From NCBI GenBank assembly GCA_019722365.1, contig JADFUC010001074.1, forward strand, positions 186,001 to 250,000: a stretch of DNA of 64,000 bases, in the 5' to 3' direction. This DNA is from Lithospermum erythrorhizon. Lineage: Eukaryota; Streptophyta; Magnoliopsida; Boraginales; Boraginaceae. The translations under genes were made by a program, and so were the position numbers. How positions within the stretch are numbered: position 1 is the stretch's first letter; every line of letters starts with the position of its first letter. Shown here in pieces: positions 47,901 to 60,183 of this stretch. Below the pieces are notes generated by a model. That model saw nothing but the letters and a program-made list of their open reading frames with translations. It made no database searches and was not told the origin of the DNA.

Positions 47901-49493
47901 TCCCATTATTTGATTAGTTGATATTTTTGGCCTTGTTTGTTCCGGCTTTTCTCCATGTTACAGACAACAATGTTTGAAATTTCTTTCTTGATAACAAGGA
48001 AAATGGACGCCTCTTCTGTTGTTCTTGTTCTTCAAAGTTTAGGGGGTAGGATGGATGTGTTAAAGAAGAAAAATATAGGATTTGATTGTAATTATATAAA
48101 ATAATACTTACATATTTTAGTTTAGTATTAAGTCAAAATAATAGATTTTGTATCGAAATGTGCTTTTACGTAAAAAAAATATAGAGTACAGGGGCTAAGC
48201 GCAAAGGTAAAAAGCTTAGTATGAAAGCAAGCGTGGATTCGAGCTTACGTAAGAAATTTCTGGCGATAATAGTATAAAGAGGTAAATCTGAATTATCCTA
48301 TGATTCTGCATTACATCATCAAGAAAAGTTCTATTGTTATGGAAATATCACCATATTAGATGGATGCCCATAATTGAGTCAATCAAATGATTTAGAGTAA
48401 ACAAACAAGCCACGAGAAAAAGGATAATATGATTATTCATTATGTAGATTTTATCTTTTTACCTTAAAGGTTGTACGTTGGAGCCCATAAATGGGCCCTC
48501 AATGTAATATTTACAAGCAATAAAGTATTCTCCTTTCTTCTCTAGCTAGTTATGTTATCTCTTTACAATGTTATTCGATATATTCATAACATCTTTAATA
48601 AATTTGATTATTATATATTGATTTTTGTAATTAATACCGTAATAGTTTATGTTTTTTGTTATCATCAGTTTATAAATACATACAATAAAATTAGTGAAAA
48701 TGTTTATGTTAGTACTACAGGATAAAAGTAACATCTAAAAGTAACATCAAAAAATGATTTGAGGGCAATTCTTAAACTTTAAAGTTGTAGAACGTGATCG
48801 ATCTATGACCATTTTCGAGTAGGAGATTCCCAAGAAGATTATCATTGATTTGGATTAGAAATGTGTTGCACTTTTAACCAAGAATTCATTATAGAAATAG
48901 GAAAATTCCACAAAGATTCACGTGGCCAATAATTTGCAAAAACTTTGAACCCAGAATCTACGTAGGGGACAACGCAATCTAGCACAGTTCGAAAAGGTCT
49001 TTGTATATTGCAAATTGATGAGAAATTATTGAGCTCTTTTCAAGAAAAGTGATCCTTCTTTCCTATCAAAATTGAATAGGATATATCTTATACTCCTATG
49101 TAGGCATGTAGCATGATAGTTGGTTTCAACAATACTTTTAGTTAAAATGATAGTTGACTATACTGATGAAAACTCCTCAAAATAACCTATCTAGCTAAAT
49201 TGAAACGGACTGAGTTGTATCTTTTTGGAATTACCTACTAATTAGTTCATCAAGTTATGATGAACGAATCATATGAAGAATTAAGTTTACTAATATATAT
49301 GAAATGCAAGAAACTATAGAAAATGATTGCCTGGAGTTCCCGGGAGGTTCCTCTTCTTCTTGGCCGGCTGTTGTTGTTGGGAGCTAGAGCCATTGCTGGG
49401 ACTAATACTTTTCTGTTGGATTTCTTGATCCTTTTGGATTTCTCCAATATTCCCTGAGGAGAAACTGCCTTCATCACCTGTTACATTTGACAT
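44927..49493 (-). CDS. INDETERMINATE DOMAIN (IDD) C2H2 zinc-finger transcription factor, 3 exons
   Basis: Model: complement(join(44927..45959, 46510..46906, 49331..49493)), 1593 nt, 530 aa, in frame throughout. IDD proteins are plant nuclear DNA-binding factors that often work with GRAS proteins. Exon 1 gives MSNVTGDEGS to PAKKKRNLPGTP, including the KKKR nuclear signal. Exon 2 holds the ID domain: ZF1 FVCEICNKGFQRDQNLQLH..GH (74-96), ZF2 YICPEPSC...H....H (115-145), and C2HC ZF3 WKCDKCSKKYAVQSDWKAH..TC (150-172). ZF4 YKCDCGTIFSRRDSFITHRAFC (177-198) spans the second intron. The long Asn/Gln/Ser-rich tail carries the conserved LTLDLLGIGGS and ends TMWDV. Intron 2 is GT-AG. Intron 1 (2.4 kb) can only keep frame with a GC donor. 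The start is the only ATG in frame before the NLS. Which IDD paralogue this is I cannot say; the tail suggests the IDD1/IDD2-like clade. Confidence 0.93.
46907..49330 (-). other. First intron of the IDD gene (2.4 kb)
   Basis: Apparent GC-AG intron (see IDD gene). It contains a GC-rich, proline-codon-like patch at 47300-47600 and a 'tggtccctaa' repeated phrase at 47083 and 47113, both probably from inserted repeats. No independent gene seen. Confidence 0.55.
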
Positions 49494-49800
49494 ATTGGAT
49501 ATTAAAAAAGCTATCTAATATTAAAGGAAGTTTAAAGAAACTATTGTTGTCTTTCTCTCTTCTTTGTTTTTTTCAGTATTACGGATTATATTATTTCTTT
49601 CCCTTTTGTTTTTCTTGTGAGAACATAAAGTCAGGGATGAAGTTGCTTTGGCTGGGAATTAAGAAAGGAAGACAAAATTCAAAGAAATTTTCTTATTTTT
49701 CAGGTCATCTTAAGTAAAACTAGGAGTGACTTGTTGTTGGCACAAGGTAAGTAAGACATAAGCCCTTTGGCTTATATGTACTATATATATAGCACGGACA
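49494..49800 (-). promoter_or_regulatory. Upstream region of the IDD gene with TATA-like site
   Basis: On the minus strand gctatatatatagtacat at about 49780-49793 lies roughly 290 bp before the ATG, a plausible TATA box for a long leader. The leader contains an agaagagagaaagacaaca-type purine-rich stretch. No upstream cis-element could be named. Confidence 0.3.
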
Positions 49801-50514
49801 AGATCACAAGAGACAATGAATGGAGAAATATTTTGAAGATTGTTCATTTACTAAATTATTGCCCTGGCCCCCAAAGAAGGAAGAAACAAGAATGTAAAAC
49901 TACAGTTCGGAACATAGGTCAATTGATTATTCCTCATTCAATATGGCAAAATGATAGTTAACTTTCGTTTAATGTGGTGATGTTTTGAAATTGTGTGTCG
50001 AGGTTTTTGATCCTTGAAATTAATTTTATTTATTAATCCATATAAAATTGATATCCATTGAATTTGTTTTTTAAAAATATTTTTTATAATATTATTTTTG
50101 TAATTTTATAATGTTCGTAAAAACTTGATAATTGATGATTAAATTTAGTAATACCGAAAAATAAAAAAATCAATTAATTTAACATAAAAATACTAATTTA
50201 TAAAATTCTAAATTTCATTTACCTATAATGAATTGATTTAATACGAAAACCATAAACTCTTAATCATACCTAAGGAATGTTCTCCGAAATTTACGCTAGA
50301 TGAATGCTACTATTCAATTATGTTTTCATCAAATAAAATAATTTAAAATCTTCATATGATAGTATAATAAATTAAAGTAATACATGGTGGAAATGAATTG
50401 ATGGTACGTGCCTTGCCTTTCATTTCCTTGTCATCTTGAAAGCAAATAAAGGGTAAAACAAGTAAATAATCTTTGGATCTGTCCATGCTGGCATGCTTCC
50501 TAATAAGGTATAAA
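49801..50514. other. AT-rich intergenic DNA, no gene seen
   Basis: Distal upstream side of the IDD gene; no protein-like frame or named repeat. Confidence 0.35.
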
Positions 50515-50842
50515 TACTCCCTCCAATTCTTAATATTATTACGTTTAGCAGATTTTTATTTGTTAATTGTTATCGTAAGCTTTATTTTTACGTATTATTT
50601 TATCAAATATATTTTTAATTAATGAAACCAACTATATTTTTCATAAATACATTTTTCATAAAATTTTCAGTTTTGAGAGTATTTTAAATTGAAAAAACTA
50701 ATGAATGGTAAGTTATAACAATAAAAAAGGAATATTTGGATTATTAATTATTATTAATGAAAATACAAAATTATCAAATACTTACTATTAATAACAAAGA
50801 AAAATAATATAAACAATAAACATTAATTTATTAGAAGGAGTA
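50515..50842. mobile_element. Stowaway-like MITE, about 328 bp
   Basis: The left end tactccctccaattcttaat pairs with the reverse complement of the right end, tactccttctaataaa. AT-rich, noncoding interior. Confidence 0.5.
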
Positions 50843-51249
50843 ACTTTTAATAATTTCCTGTTTAAGATGGTCAGTGAATTAATTGAAGTTACTTTAATAT
50901 TAAAAGGGGAAGAGGTTAAGGGGTTGTTTGATTACGTTACATCAAACAATCTTCGTCACTGCATAAAATTAAGCTTCTTTGCCTGAGCAGTTCTTTATAA
51001 AAACAAGACTCTTGCAAGGGTTTTATCGATTATCAGCGATGATATTATCGAAACTGCTAAATACGAAGTAGAACGCACACTGCACACACCACAAGCGACA
51101 ACACATATTGGGATAACAATTTTTGTCATCATTTTTAAAGCAAAAATAACCTTTCTATTTCTTAGGAAGTAAAAATAACCTCTAATTTTATATAATTGTC
51201 ATCCTATTCCTTTACAATGCAAGTTTATTACGAATTAATAGATCAGATC

Positions 51250-51415
51250 GAGTTTAAACCAAGTTGAAACATATTAATTATTAAATAATTATATTTACTT
51301 TCATTTCATCATCTCAATATTTTTAAATTCGATTTTTATCATTGTGAGAACTCAAACTCAAGATCTCGACATTGTTAGTAATATCTAGAAGGCCATGACC
51401 ACTAGGTTAACCCCG
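51250..51415 (-). mobile_element. tRNA-derived SINE (minus strand)
   Basis: Read on the minus strand, an A box taacctagtgg (plus 51399-51409) is followed about 41 bp later by a B box agtttgagttc (plus 51348-51358). Both match the RNA polymerase III internal promoter consensus (TRGCNNARYGG and GGTTCGANNCC) with a few changes and with tRNA-like spacing. An A/T-rich tail follows. The 3' end is approximate. Confidence 0.55.
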
Positions 51416-54360
51416 AGGAATAATGAAAATGGATTAATAATGGTTAATTTAGCTAAAGCATTAAACTTTCATCGATCAATGGAGGTTTTTTTTTTTACCA
51501 AACGATAAGAATTAGAAATTACATATAATATCATGCTTGATAATTAAATTAAAAATTTAAATAATGGGAAGTAGGCTCCCGTAAAAGAAATAAACTTGTT
51601 TTCTACAGTCTGCTGGCGTAAATAAAATGTACGCCGGCTTGGATATTACGCAGAACTCCTCGTAAAAGCTAACTTTGAAACCTTCAGATTGACTACTTTG
51701 AAACCTATAAAGTATGAAATTAATCATCTAAAAAGAATTAAATCAGTACCTCTTGAATAGAAACTCTGTCTAAATACTGTTAGATTAAATAGTTTTGGTG
51801 ATCAATAAAGGTCAAGAACAAAAAATCAAAACCCCGAATTAAGTGAACAAAAATATTACCTAGATTCACATTCATTCACACCGAAAAATAAAGAATAATT
51901 TAATGATATATAGTGATATGGGTTAATATATTAGCATGCAAAATTAAGAGTACAATAGTTCTCGATCAGAGGTCAGTCCATAGACTAATCGACATGAATA
52001 ATACAACGGAAATGTAAAATATCTAACGACAGAGGACACAACCGCATGCATAATTTATTGTGGGTCACCTTCAAATTCTGTATATTTTAGTAATAAATTA
52101 TGCTTGCTAAACCAATCAAATTGATAATGTCACTTTCAGAGATATTGACATATAAACATGAATTAATGACAAGACAATTATTTATGTTTGTAATATTTTA
52201 ATTGATTGTATGTTTGAACCGTACAGTCGGGACCAAATGTCATATTGAGCGAGTCCTTTAAGATTTAAAGGGACGCATGGGGTGGGATTTGGGATCGCTC
52301 TAGAAAAATTGATAATGAACTGAAATGTTCAGCTTAAACTGAGCAAATTGGCGAGATTAAGGCCCATTAGACATATCCTCGGTCCAATCCAATCAATAAA
52401 ATATCTAAATCCTTAAGATAATAATAGGTTAAATTTATGTAAACCTTCAGCTAAAAAAATAATTTAAAATATACATCTAAATATTTGAAATTTTAAATAG
52501 GCGTCATTGATGTATTTTTTTATCACAAAAACTTCGGAAATCACATCCTTTTGAGTTGTTAACTTTTCATTTGACTTCTAAATGATCTTTAACTTTCAAG
52601 GACAAAATTTAGTCATATTAAAAATATTGATGTTTTTGAATGAAAAAAGTGGCGAAAATTCAGAAGTGTCACTACAACAAAAATTGATTTTTATACACAA
52701 TATTTCCAAAAGTTCAGGTGACACTACAAAACATATTTCTTATGTATAATATTATTACTTATATCATTAATTAAAATAAAATTAAAACAAATAAACCTAC
52801 CCTTTGGTACATTATACACATCCCAAATAGTGTTGCGTTTGGATATGAAATGAGCTAACAACCACATTTGCGAGAGTGTAGTAATTAGGAAGTTTCGTTA
52901 AGATCGAAATTATTTTCTTAAAAATTCTTGATACGGTGTGTATATAGTGTTAGCACTACCGCTTCTTCCCCTCCCCCAATCCCTCAATGGGGCTCTGATT
53001 TCAAGTTTTGATGATAAAGTCGGATATGTTAGTAAAAAGCTGCATTATTATTCCAGTAATGATATTTTTCACGTGTTGTAACATGTTAATAAATATTTCA
53101 ATTGTAAATCCAAAAAAATCCTCAACAACTTTATCTGGTGTGGTATGCTTCTTCCTTAAATGAAGCACATTCAGCAACTTTGTACTATAGAGGCAGCAAT
53201 AACAACAACTTCTTCTTTGACTGGTGTAGTATGCTTGGTTTCTTATGCCATATTATCAAAATTCAATCTTTTTTCAGTACCCAAATTAAGAAGACTAAAA
53301 AAAATGGATCTTTATCAGAAAAAATGAACAACCCAATAAAAATATTGAATCTTTTTATATAAAAAAAAACAAAGAAACTAGTAAAAATAATAAAAATATT
53401 GAATCTTTTTATCAGTAAAAATAATAAAAACATCTTTAATTGGAGGAGGGGGGTTGGGGTTGGGGAACATGATGGAGTTATTTGAAATTCAAATTTGACT
53501 CTTAAAGTAAAACATATTTAATTGGAATAGGTGGGTTAGAAATAATGTATGATCATGTTAATTGAAATATAGGGGTGAATTTAATGAAATTGGTTTTGAC
53601 ATGTTATCGCTTGGCAAAAATTGATTTTTTAAAAGCTTGAGAATCTTGCTGATTTTGAAAGTAGTGCCAAAAATGTATTCGGAGGAGATTATCCATTTAA
53701 AATGTTTAAAATATTTAGATCGCATTTAAAATATTTTTAATAGTTGAGGTGTTTAGATGAAATGTAGCCAAAATAATTCTCACCCCAAAACTCCATCTTT
53801 TTTTTTAGTGGGTTTTTAATTTGTCATGTTAGGAAATTTCAATTTAGGCTAATATTTGAACCAAAACGTAAGAGTGAAGGGAAAATAAAAAAATATGAGA
53901 TAAATTTAAATTTTCTTTCAACTTTGAGCAATGTTAAACCTCTCTAACAAAAACAAGTACTCTTTTGATTTATATATGAAATTATCTATAAAGAAAAATT
54001 CTCTAACAAAAAAGGTTGGAGACGTATATTTTTTCTCTTATTTGACCACTTAAATAAGTTTTTTTGTATTTGCATAATTTGATTGTTCGACCACCCAATT
54101 TTTCAAAACTACACGGAATCGTTGCTTGGCATTATGATAGTTCTGGCATCACATGGAGCGATGTGGGAGATTTCTTGGAGCGAACTTTCGGCAATTATTT
54201 CACATCTACCAAACCCAAGCTTTTGTTTAAAAAAAAAAAAGAACACTGAGAAAGTTGACTGGTTGTTGATTGTAAGTTAGGTAAATTGCCCAAAGAAAGT
54301 TCTCTAGTTGATTGGTTGAATTCTTTGAGCATTCTTAATCTACCTCTTTCTTTACCGAGG
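51416..54360. other. AT-rich intergenic DNA
   Basis: No convincing gene. A single CACTA-type terminus-like phrase, cactacaacaaaaattgatt, lies at about 52671, without a partner end. A short duplication (aaaaatattgaatcttttta) occurs at 53338 and 53394. The small frames at 54064-54280 match nothing I know. Confidence 0.4.
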
Positions 54361-54960
54361 TTGATAATTTTGGTTTTGAAGAGGGGATGGTTGATATAAA
54401 TAAATAAAATTTATTGGATCAATCAATGAGTCTACTTAATTGAAGATAAAAAGATGTTTTTTGTCTCATGTGATTGAGTCGATCGAAAGAGGCGACAACA
54501 CATGCATGTCTAACTTTGGTAGGGCGCTGAAACTTCACATAAATCTTGCGCCGTTTCTTTCGAATTTAGAGGTAATCTTAATATCGGCTATTAAAGTACA
54601 TCTTTCGCTACGATAAATTTTGAGCACAATAAACCGGAGTGATTACTTGATCGAGCCGGTCGTGAAATTAAAGTGCCGGGCGCATCGGGAGCATCGGATG
54701 AATGGAACCCAGCTGGCCAAGTAGGCGTTACCTCACGAGGCGAGGCACGCTTAGGAAGTGGCGAGGACTGGCGCCTCGTCCATTTGCAATCCGACCAAAG
54801 ACTATGAAGATCCTACGTGGAACCCTAAAGAGGCGAGGCATACATACCGATCCGCCAAGCGAAGAACCGGAGAATATAAATGTGAGAGGCCGAACATCTG
54901 GCGAGAAATCGAATGGCCCTTACGCCAAAATCACTTGTCAGTGGCGCATCCGTAGGGAAC
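54361..54960 (+). mobile_element. 5' LTR of a plus-strand Ty3/Gypsy element, degraded
   Basis: Matches about 59205-59803: tgatataaataa, a ttattggatc/ttattaggtc segment, gtctcatgtgattga/gccgatgtgattgat, ggagtgatta, catcggatgaatg.aaccca, gaagatc..acgtgga, gccaagcgaagaaccggaga/gccagcgaagagcccaggaga, and cgccaaaat. The order is preserved over about 600 bp. Boundaries are approximate. Confidence 0.8.
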
Positions 54961-55738
54961 CGTAATCCCCACTGCAAATATCGAACCATGCGGCGATTCA
55001 GGGGAGATTGTCGAGGCGGCGCCCGTCAGCGGGACAGGTAAAGCGAGGTCCTTGATACTTGAGTCCGATAGCGGCAATTATGCTTCCCAACCGAGGGAGA
55101 CACCACGGATATTTACCAAGTGAAAGGGGGGACTCTGAGTGATTCACACCTTTAGGCGTTCGAATCACCGTCACAGTTATGATTTAACCACCTCGGACAA
55201 TACCGAAGGTCTGTGGGAAGCTTGATCACGAAGAAAGGGAAAACCGTCGAAGAAAGGAAAAAGCCGTCGAGGACTCACGAAGGTCCCCTATCAAGGAGTA
55301 CCCGTCATTACTCTGGGATAGACAACACGAGGGAAGATTGGCGTAGCCATCGAGGAAGCAGACTTTCCATCGGAGACCCTCTGCCGGGGCGTGAAGGCGA
55401 GGCGTGGTAATGTCAGATTACAAAAACAGAGTGATGGATGAACTTAAAACACTTCTTAAAAGGCATCACCACAGTCGAGAGTTAGTTAAAACAACGACAC
55501 CTTTGCCATTTTTAGTCGGCTAAGGAAAGCCATGATGCTGTGGGATTGAGGATGCAAAGTTTAAAAATTTTAGGGGATTCGGAGACCACGGCAATACCTT
55601 AAAATCCTTCGACTTTCGATTATCTTTTTGGGCGGCGATAGAGGTATATCACGAGGGCCTTGCGGTAGCTTGTCGTAGCGGGCTTTGAAGTAGCTCCACC
55701 AATTACCACCAGATTTCATCGATCGTTGGCAAGATGTC

Positions 55739-56161
55739 GTGGACCTATTCATGGACAAATTTGGGGTATCGATAGTATTTGATGATGATGATGAAAGGAC
55801 GCTAATGGAGATACAACATAAACCAGAGGAGACATTGAGAAGCTTCGCCACTAGATTTAAGGAAGTGACGACCAATACACCAACGACCAACGAAAAGGTT
55901 AGCATGATCTCATTTTTTCTTGGATTAAGATATGGACCTCTCAAGAAGAAGTTGGTGTTGGAACCTTCTAATACTCGAAATGAGTTATCCCAAACTCGTC
56001 ATCGATTACACATCAAACTAGAAGGAGAGTTAAACTTTTGTCGGAAGAGTACTCCTGAGGCCGAAGGCAGCAAAGATGAAGAAGTGCGTCGAAAGTCCCA
56101 GGTTCGGGTTTGGAGACGCCTCCAAGCAAAACGAGGGGAGCCGTTCAAAAGACGAGGATAA
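55739..56161 (+). pseudogene. Retrotransposon gag relic
   Basis: 140 aa open segment. It reads FMDKFGVS, then TLMEIQHKPEETLRSFATRF and KEVTTN, then FFLGLRYGPLKKKLVL, matching the plant Ty3 gag core (F...F......L..I.Q...ESLR.F..RF..E). Normally gag is several hundred residues and ends in a zinc knuckle; here the upstream part is broken and no CCHC knuckle is seen. Confidence 0.75.
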
Positions 56162-56526
56162 GATCTCACCGCGAGAGAAGATGGGAGATAAATCGACCCC
56201 GGAAGCGAACATTTTACACCTACGCAGGAATGCAGGTGGGAGAATAACTTAATACTCGTCGGAGACAGAGATACTCCCGAGCCGTTTAAGCTAAAAGTGC
56301 CCCTCCCAATCCAAGGGATAAGAAGAAATTATGTGAGTATTACAAGATCATGGCCACGACACCGATGAATGTCGGTTGTTGAAGGCGGAAGTGAAAAGTT
56401 AATCCGCCCAGGGCAGCTAAAAGGAGTTTGTAAGAAAAGATCGAGGGGAGTCGTGGCGGCGAAGAGGAAAGACACCCCTCGGCGCAATACCCGGCGTTGA
56501 CAAGGACGTAATCACGTCCCTGAATC

Positions 56527-56769
56527 ATGGGGAGGGTCGATACCATTTCTGGAGGAATAGTTGGCGGAGGGGATACCTCGAATGCCCGAAGAAGATATGC
56601 AAGAAGATCTTTATACTCTTTGGCCCCCATGATGACGATAGATCGAGAGCCAATTACCTTTTCAGAAAGTGAACTTGTGGGATTGGAACTGCCCCACGAC
56701 GATCCTTTGGTCATTAGCCCCATAATTGCAAATTTTGTGGTTGCTCGAATCTTAGTAGATCTGAGGTAA
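56527..56769 (+). pseudogene. Retroelement aspartic protease relic
   Basis: Reads RVDTISGGIVGGGDTSNARR, then ITFSESELVGLELPHDDPLV and ISPIIANFVVARILVD, a close match to the plant Ty3 protease leader and strand up to the active site. The frame ends at a stop right after the ILVD of the expected D(T/S)GSS, so the catalytic motif is broken. Confidence 0.8.
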
Positions 56770-57158
56770 TTCGGCCGATATCTTAAATCTACAAGCTTAT
56801 GATCGGCCCAGGCCTCCTACCATGAAACACTTGAAGCCGGTGTCTCGCCCTACATTGGGTTCTGGGGCACTCGGTGTATCCAGATGAGGATAGCAGGTGG
56901 ATCTGCCGGTGGGTAAATCACCCCGGAGCAACTATAGTGAGGCCTCTTTTCCGCAGTCGTGGATATTCCCGTCCCTCGTATACTTGAGACTTATTGGAAG
57001 ACCTCTCCTCATTGCTTTAAGGGCGTTGGTTTCCCCCACTTACGTCTAAAAATGTAATTCCACCCGGTGGAGGAATTGAAGAGATTTTAGGCGACGAGGA
57101 AGAGGCAATGGTATGTTATCGACTATAAATACTGAACGCCTCCCACTAAATCTGTCCG

Positions 57159-58860
57159 GTGAAAAGGGCGAGGCTACGTACCTCATCGTGGCCGGTCGAG
57201 GCTGCTAAAGATAACGACTCCGAAGAAAAGGAAAGTGGAAAACATGGAGAACCCCACGAGGAGGTGGAGTTGGTTCCTTTTCGAGTAGATCAGGAGTCGA
57301 AGACTTTCAAAATAGGCATGAAATTGCCTCCTATTCGACACAAGGATCTGATACACTTGGATTAGAAATTCGAGGAGATGCTTGTGGTGATCCCGGGGCA
57401 TGCCGGTGTGGATCTGGAACTCTCGCTTGGCGCCTTGTATCTGCAGACCCGCATTAGGCTTGTCAAACAAAAGAGGAATTTCTCATATGAAAGAACCTCG
57501 CCATATAGAAGGAGGAGTCGAGGAGTTGATGAAGGCCCAACTATCCAAAGGAACTCCAGGTTCCTGAATGGATAAGAGCACGTGGTCATGGTGAAAAAAT
57601 CTAACAATAAGTGGAGGGCAGCGACTTTACCAGCAGACAAAGTATTCCCGAGGACTATTATCCATGAGAGGGTGTGGTCGTCGTGGTGCGGGGCATGAGG
57701 TCTTCGATTTCTGAGCGCTACAGGGGTGTCGTGAAAATACTCTAAATGATGATGATAGCCAAGAAAAAATGGCTTTAAATAGCAGTATAGTCTCTATTCT
57801 TTGAGTGATGTCGTTGAGATTGAAGAAATGTCGGGGCTACCTATCGGAGGATGGTGGTCGGGTCTTCAAAAAGGAGGAGCAGAGATAGGAAGAAACATGG
57901 ATATATCATTGAGCAATATGCTTGTTAAGAGTCGAAGGAGTGAGATCACTTGGGAGGTAAAGGGGAAACCACGGAAGTCTTTGAGAAGTCATCCCGTATG
58001 CGGTAAACCACGAGAAATGCTCATACGGGTCACATCGAGGGAAAGTTCACCGATTTCATGATAAGCAGAGAGGTATTAGGAGCTGACCCCGATAAAGTCG
58101 AGTCCCATGCTTGAACATGAAACCTCCTACGTTTCTGAGGAAGTTCAAGGCTAACGGGACAGTTAGCGGCGTTAGTCAGTTCATCTCGAAGTCGGGTGAT
58201 CGAAACCTCTCCCGTGCTTGAGAAAATTTGACAAGCCTCCAAACTGCTTTCACATGGGATGAGGAATGCGAAAGCCTTCGAAGGATTAAGCGAATACTTA
58301 GGGTCCGAAACTACTAGCAATGCACGAGGTAAGGAGCTTCAATTGTACCTCGCGCCATTTCGAAGAGCGGGTAAGTAGCGTTCTTGTAAGGGAGGAAGAG
58401 ACTCACGAGGAAGAGTCGTACCCCACTTTAATCGATAAATTTGTTTTTCACCGTGGTCATTGCTACAAAGGAAACTACGAAGCCTATTTGAGGCATCTAT
58501 CAAAGTAATGACGGATCAACCTATTAAAAGGTCATGTCAACCCCTCGATTCACGGGAAGGCTAACTACATGGGCTATTGAATTAAGCGAGTTTGAGATTA
58601 GTTATATCCCTAAGAACTTGATGTGAAGCCTTGATCCTTAAATTTGGAATTTCATTGTGGAAGCGCACAACTTCGTATACAAGGAAGTCAGGGGTCCTCG
58701 TGAGGGGGAAACTTCGAAGAGACTCACCGTTGGAGATTACATATGTCGATGGAGCTAGCAATGAAAAATGGTCGGGGCCGGTATTCGATAGAAGGGACGA
58801 GAGGTGAAGTGTTTGAGTATGCCCTCCGATTTTCTTTTTAAAGCAACCAATAATGAGAAG
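57159..58860 (+). pseudogene. Reverse transcriptase and RNase H relic
   Basis: The RT N-terminal region: LVPFRVDQESKTFKIGMKLP at about 57270-57320, then after a stop RLVKQKRNFSYE (compare RPVKQKKR.F..E). Mixed frames then give KSNNKW, GHIEGKFTDFMIS, GADPDKVES (compare FLGFM.S.RGIEANPDK), LTGQLAAL and SGDRNL. RNase H follows: GKELQLYLAP and SSVLVREEE near 58320-58410, TDQPIKR near 58515, WAIELSEFEISYIPKNL near 58570-58620, YVDGASS near 58745, and TNNEKAYL near 58850. The RT YxDD box was not found. Many stops. Confidence 0.75.
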
Positions 58861-59204
58861 GCGTACCTCTTTTTAAAGTTCTCTCCCGTGATATCTCCAT
58901 GGGCCAGGAGCTTAGTTTCTTTGAGAAGAGGAGTCTTTGCTTGCCGTGGGGAGGTACTTCTTCATTTTGGGAAAAGAAGTATATAGGGAAGTAGGGCTGA
59001 CTTTGCTCTGAAAACGAAGAGGACGAAAGGAGTAAGAGTATAGAGATTGAGAAAAAAAAGTAAAGAGTGAGAAGAGAATAGTACCTTTTATAGGGGAAGA
59101 AATGGAGAGATATGGTTGGTCTTGAGAATTTGGTAGCCAAAGTGATGGAACCAAGTGTTTAATGAACCTATTTAATACTGAATATTCTTGAGCGTTTAGT
59201 AAGC

Positions 59205-59803
59205 GGCATAATTGTTAAGAAATTAAAGGGGAAGCGATTGATATAAATAAGAATTTTTATTAGGTCGACGATGACACTACTTAAATGAGAGCAAAGAATC
59301 TTTTGTCGCCGATGTGATTGATCGGTCGGAGGAGGAGAGGGCCGAGCACGTAAATGTCTCGGCCCGAGCCTAATGCCTGAGCTTTCACTATAAGCTCTGC
59401 CGCCCCAGGAATTTACTCGTTTAGAATTTAATCTTATCACACTTCTTGTCGTACTCACCGATAAATTAAACTTTGTCGTCGGAGTGATTAACGTCGGCAG
59501 TGGAAGTAGTGCAAATACCGGAGCAATCGAGACCTCGGATGAATGAAACCCAACTTACCACAACCCGGGCGTTAGTATGAGGCCAGCGGTGCCTTAGGAG
59601 GTAGGCGGGGCAGGCCCGTACCTAGATCATGCTTGATAAATAAAACACATGAAGATCGCCGCGTGGAGCAGCCCAAGAGGCGAGGCGATCGATCCCTCGC
59701 CAGCGAAGAGCCCAGGAGAATATAGATATGAAGAGCGAGACGAACACATGCGAAGTCGAGATAGGTCTCGCCAAAATTAGTACTCAATGGTGGTGAGTAG
59801 CCG
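59205..59803 (+). mobile_element. 3' LTR of the plus-strand Ty3/Gypsy element, degraded
   Basis: Direct repeat of 54361-54960 (shared blocks listed there). A purine-rich stretch, ggggaagaaatggagagat at 59093-59111, lies upstream but about 95 bp from the estimated LTR start, so the polypurine tract is uncertain. Confidence 0.75.
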
Positions 59804-60183
59804 AGCATAACATGAATGAAATAAGTCAATGTATTAATTATCAATATTAATCTTGTACTTAAAAATCAATCTAGTCATGTACCATTTGTTTTAAGTACCA
59901 TAAAAATGTAATTTTGTAACACCCATCACCCATAGAGTATGAAATCAATATTGATAGTCAAATAGGAATATCAAATTTAACCAACAAACTTAAATATAAT
60001 CTTTAACCACAAGTAGTATCCTTAAACATCTCAACTCAATTATCTCAATTGCATAAGCATGTTTATTAACGTACAACACTGACCAAACATGGTCATTATT
60101 ACAACATCAAAGATGCAAACTAAGACCAAACACAGAACATAAAGACACAATATTAAGTACCCTTTACTTCAACATTAACCTCA
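59804..60183. other. AT-rich flank and probable 3' UTR of the GST gene
   Basis: No gene. The part next to 60184 is presumably the 3' UTR of the minus-strand GST gene; no clear polyadenylation signal could be singled out. Confidence 0.4.

Larger units (their letters stand above)
54361..59803 (+). mobile_element. Internally deleted Ty3/Gypsy LTR retrotransposon (plus strand)
   Basis: Paired LTRs of about 600 bp bracket about 4.2 kb with recognisable gag, protease, RT and RNase H relics in the standard order on the plus strand. No integrase text could be found between the RNase H relic (ends about 58860) and the right LTR. At 5.4 kb the element is short for its type, consistent with a pol-end deletion. 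All domains carry stops and frameshifts. The style resembles the antisense element at 4661-11340, but the LTRs of the two are unrelated by eye, so they are separate families of similar lineage. Confidence 0.85.

Noticed and set aside
52671..52760. CACTA-like terminus (cactacaacaaaa)
   Set aside because: Only one end was found and no subterminal repeats or transposase, so it is not listed as an element.
54064..54280. Two overlapping 61-65 codon frames (LPNPSFCLKKKK-type)
   Set aside because: Short, ending in a poly-A-encoded Lys run, with no family resemblance and no start or splice context.
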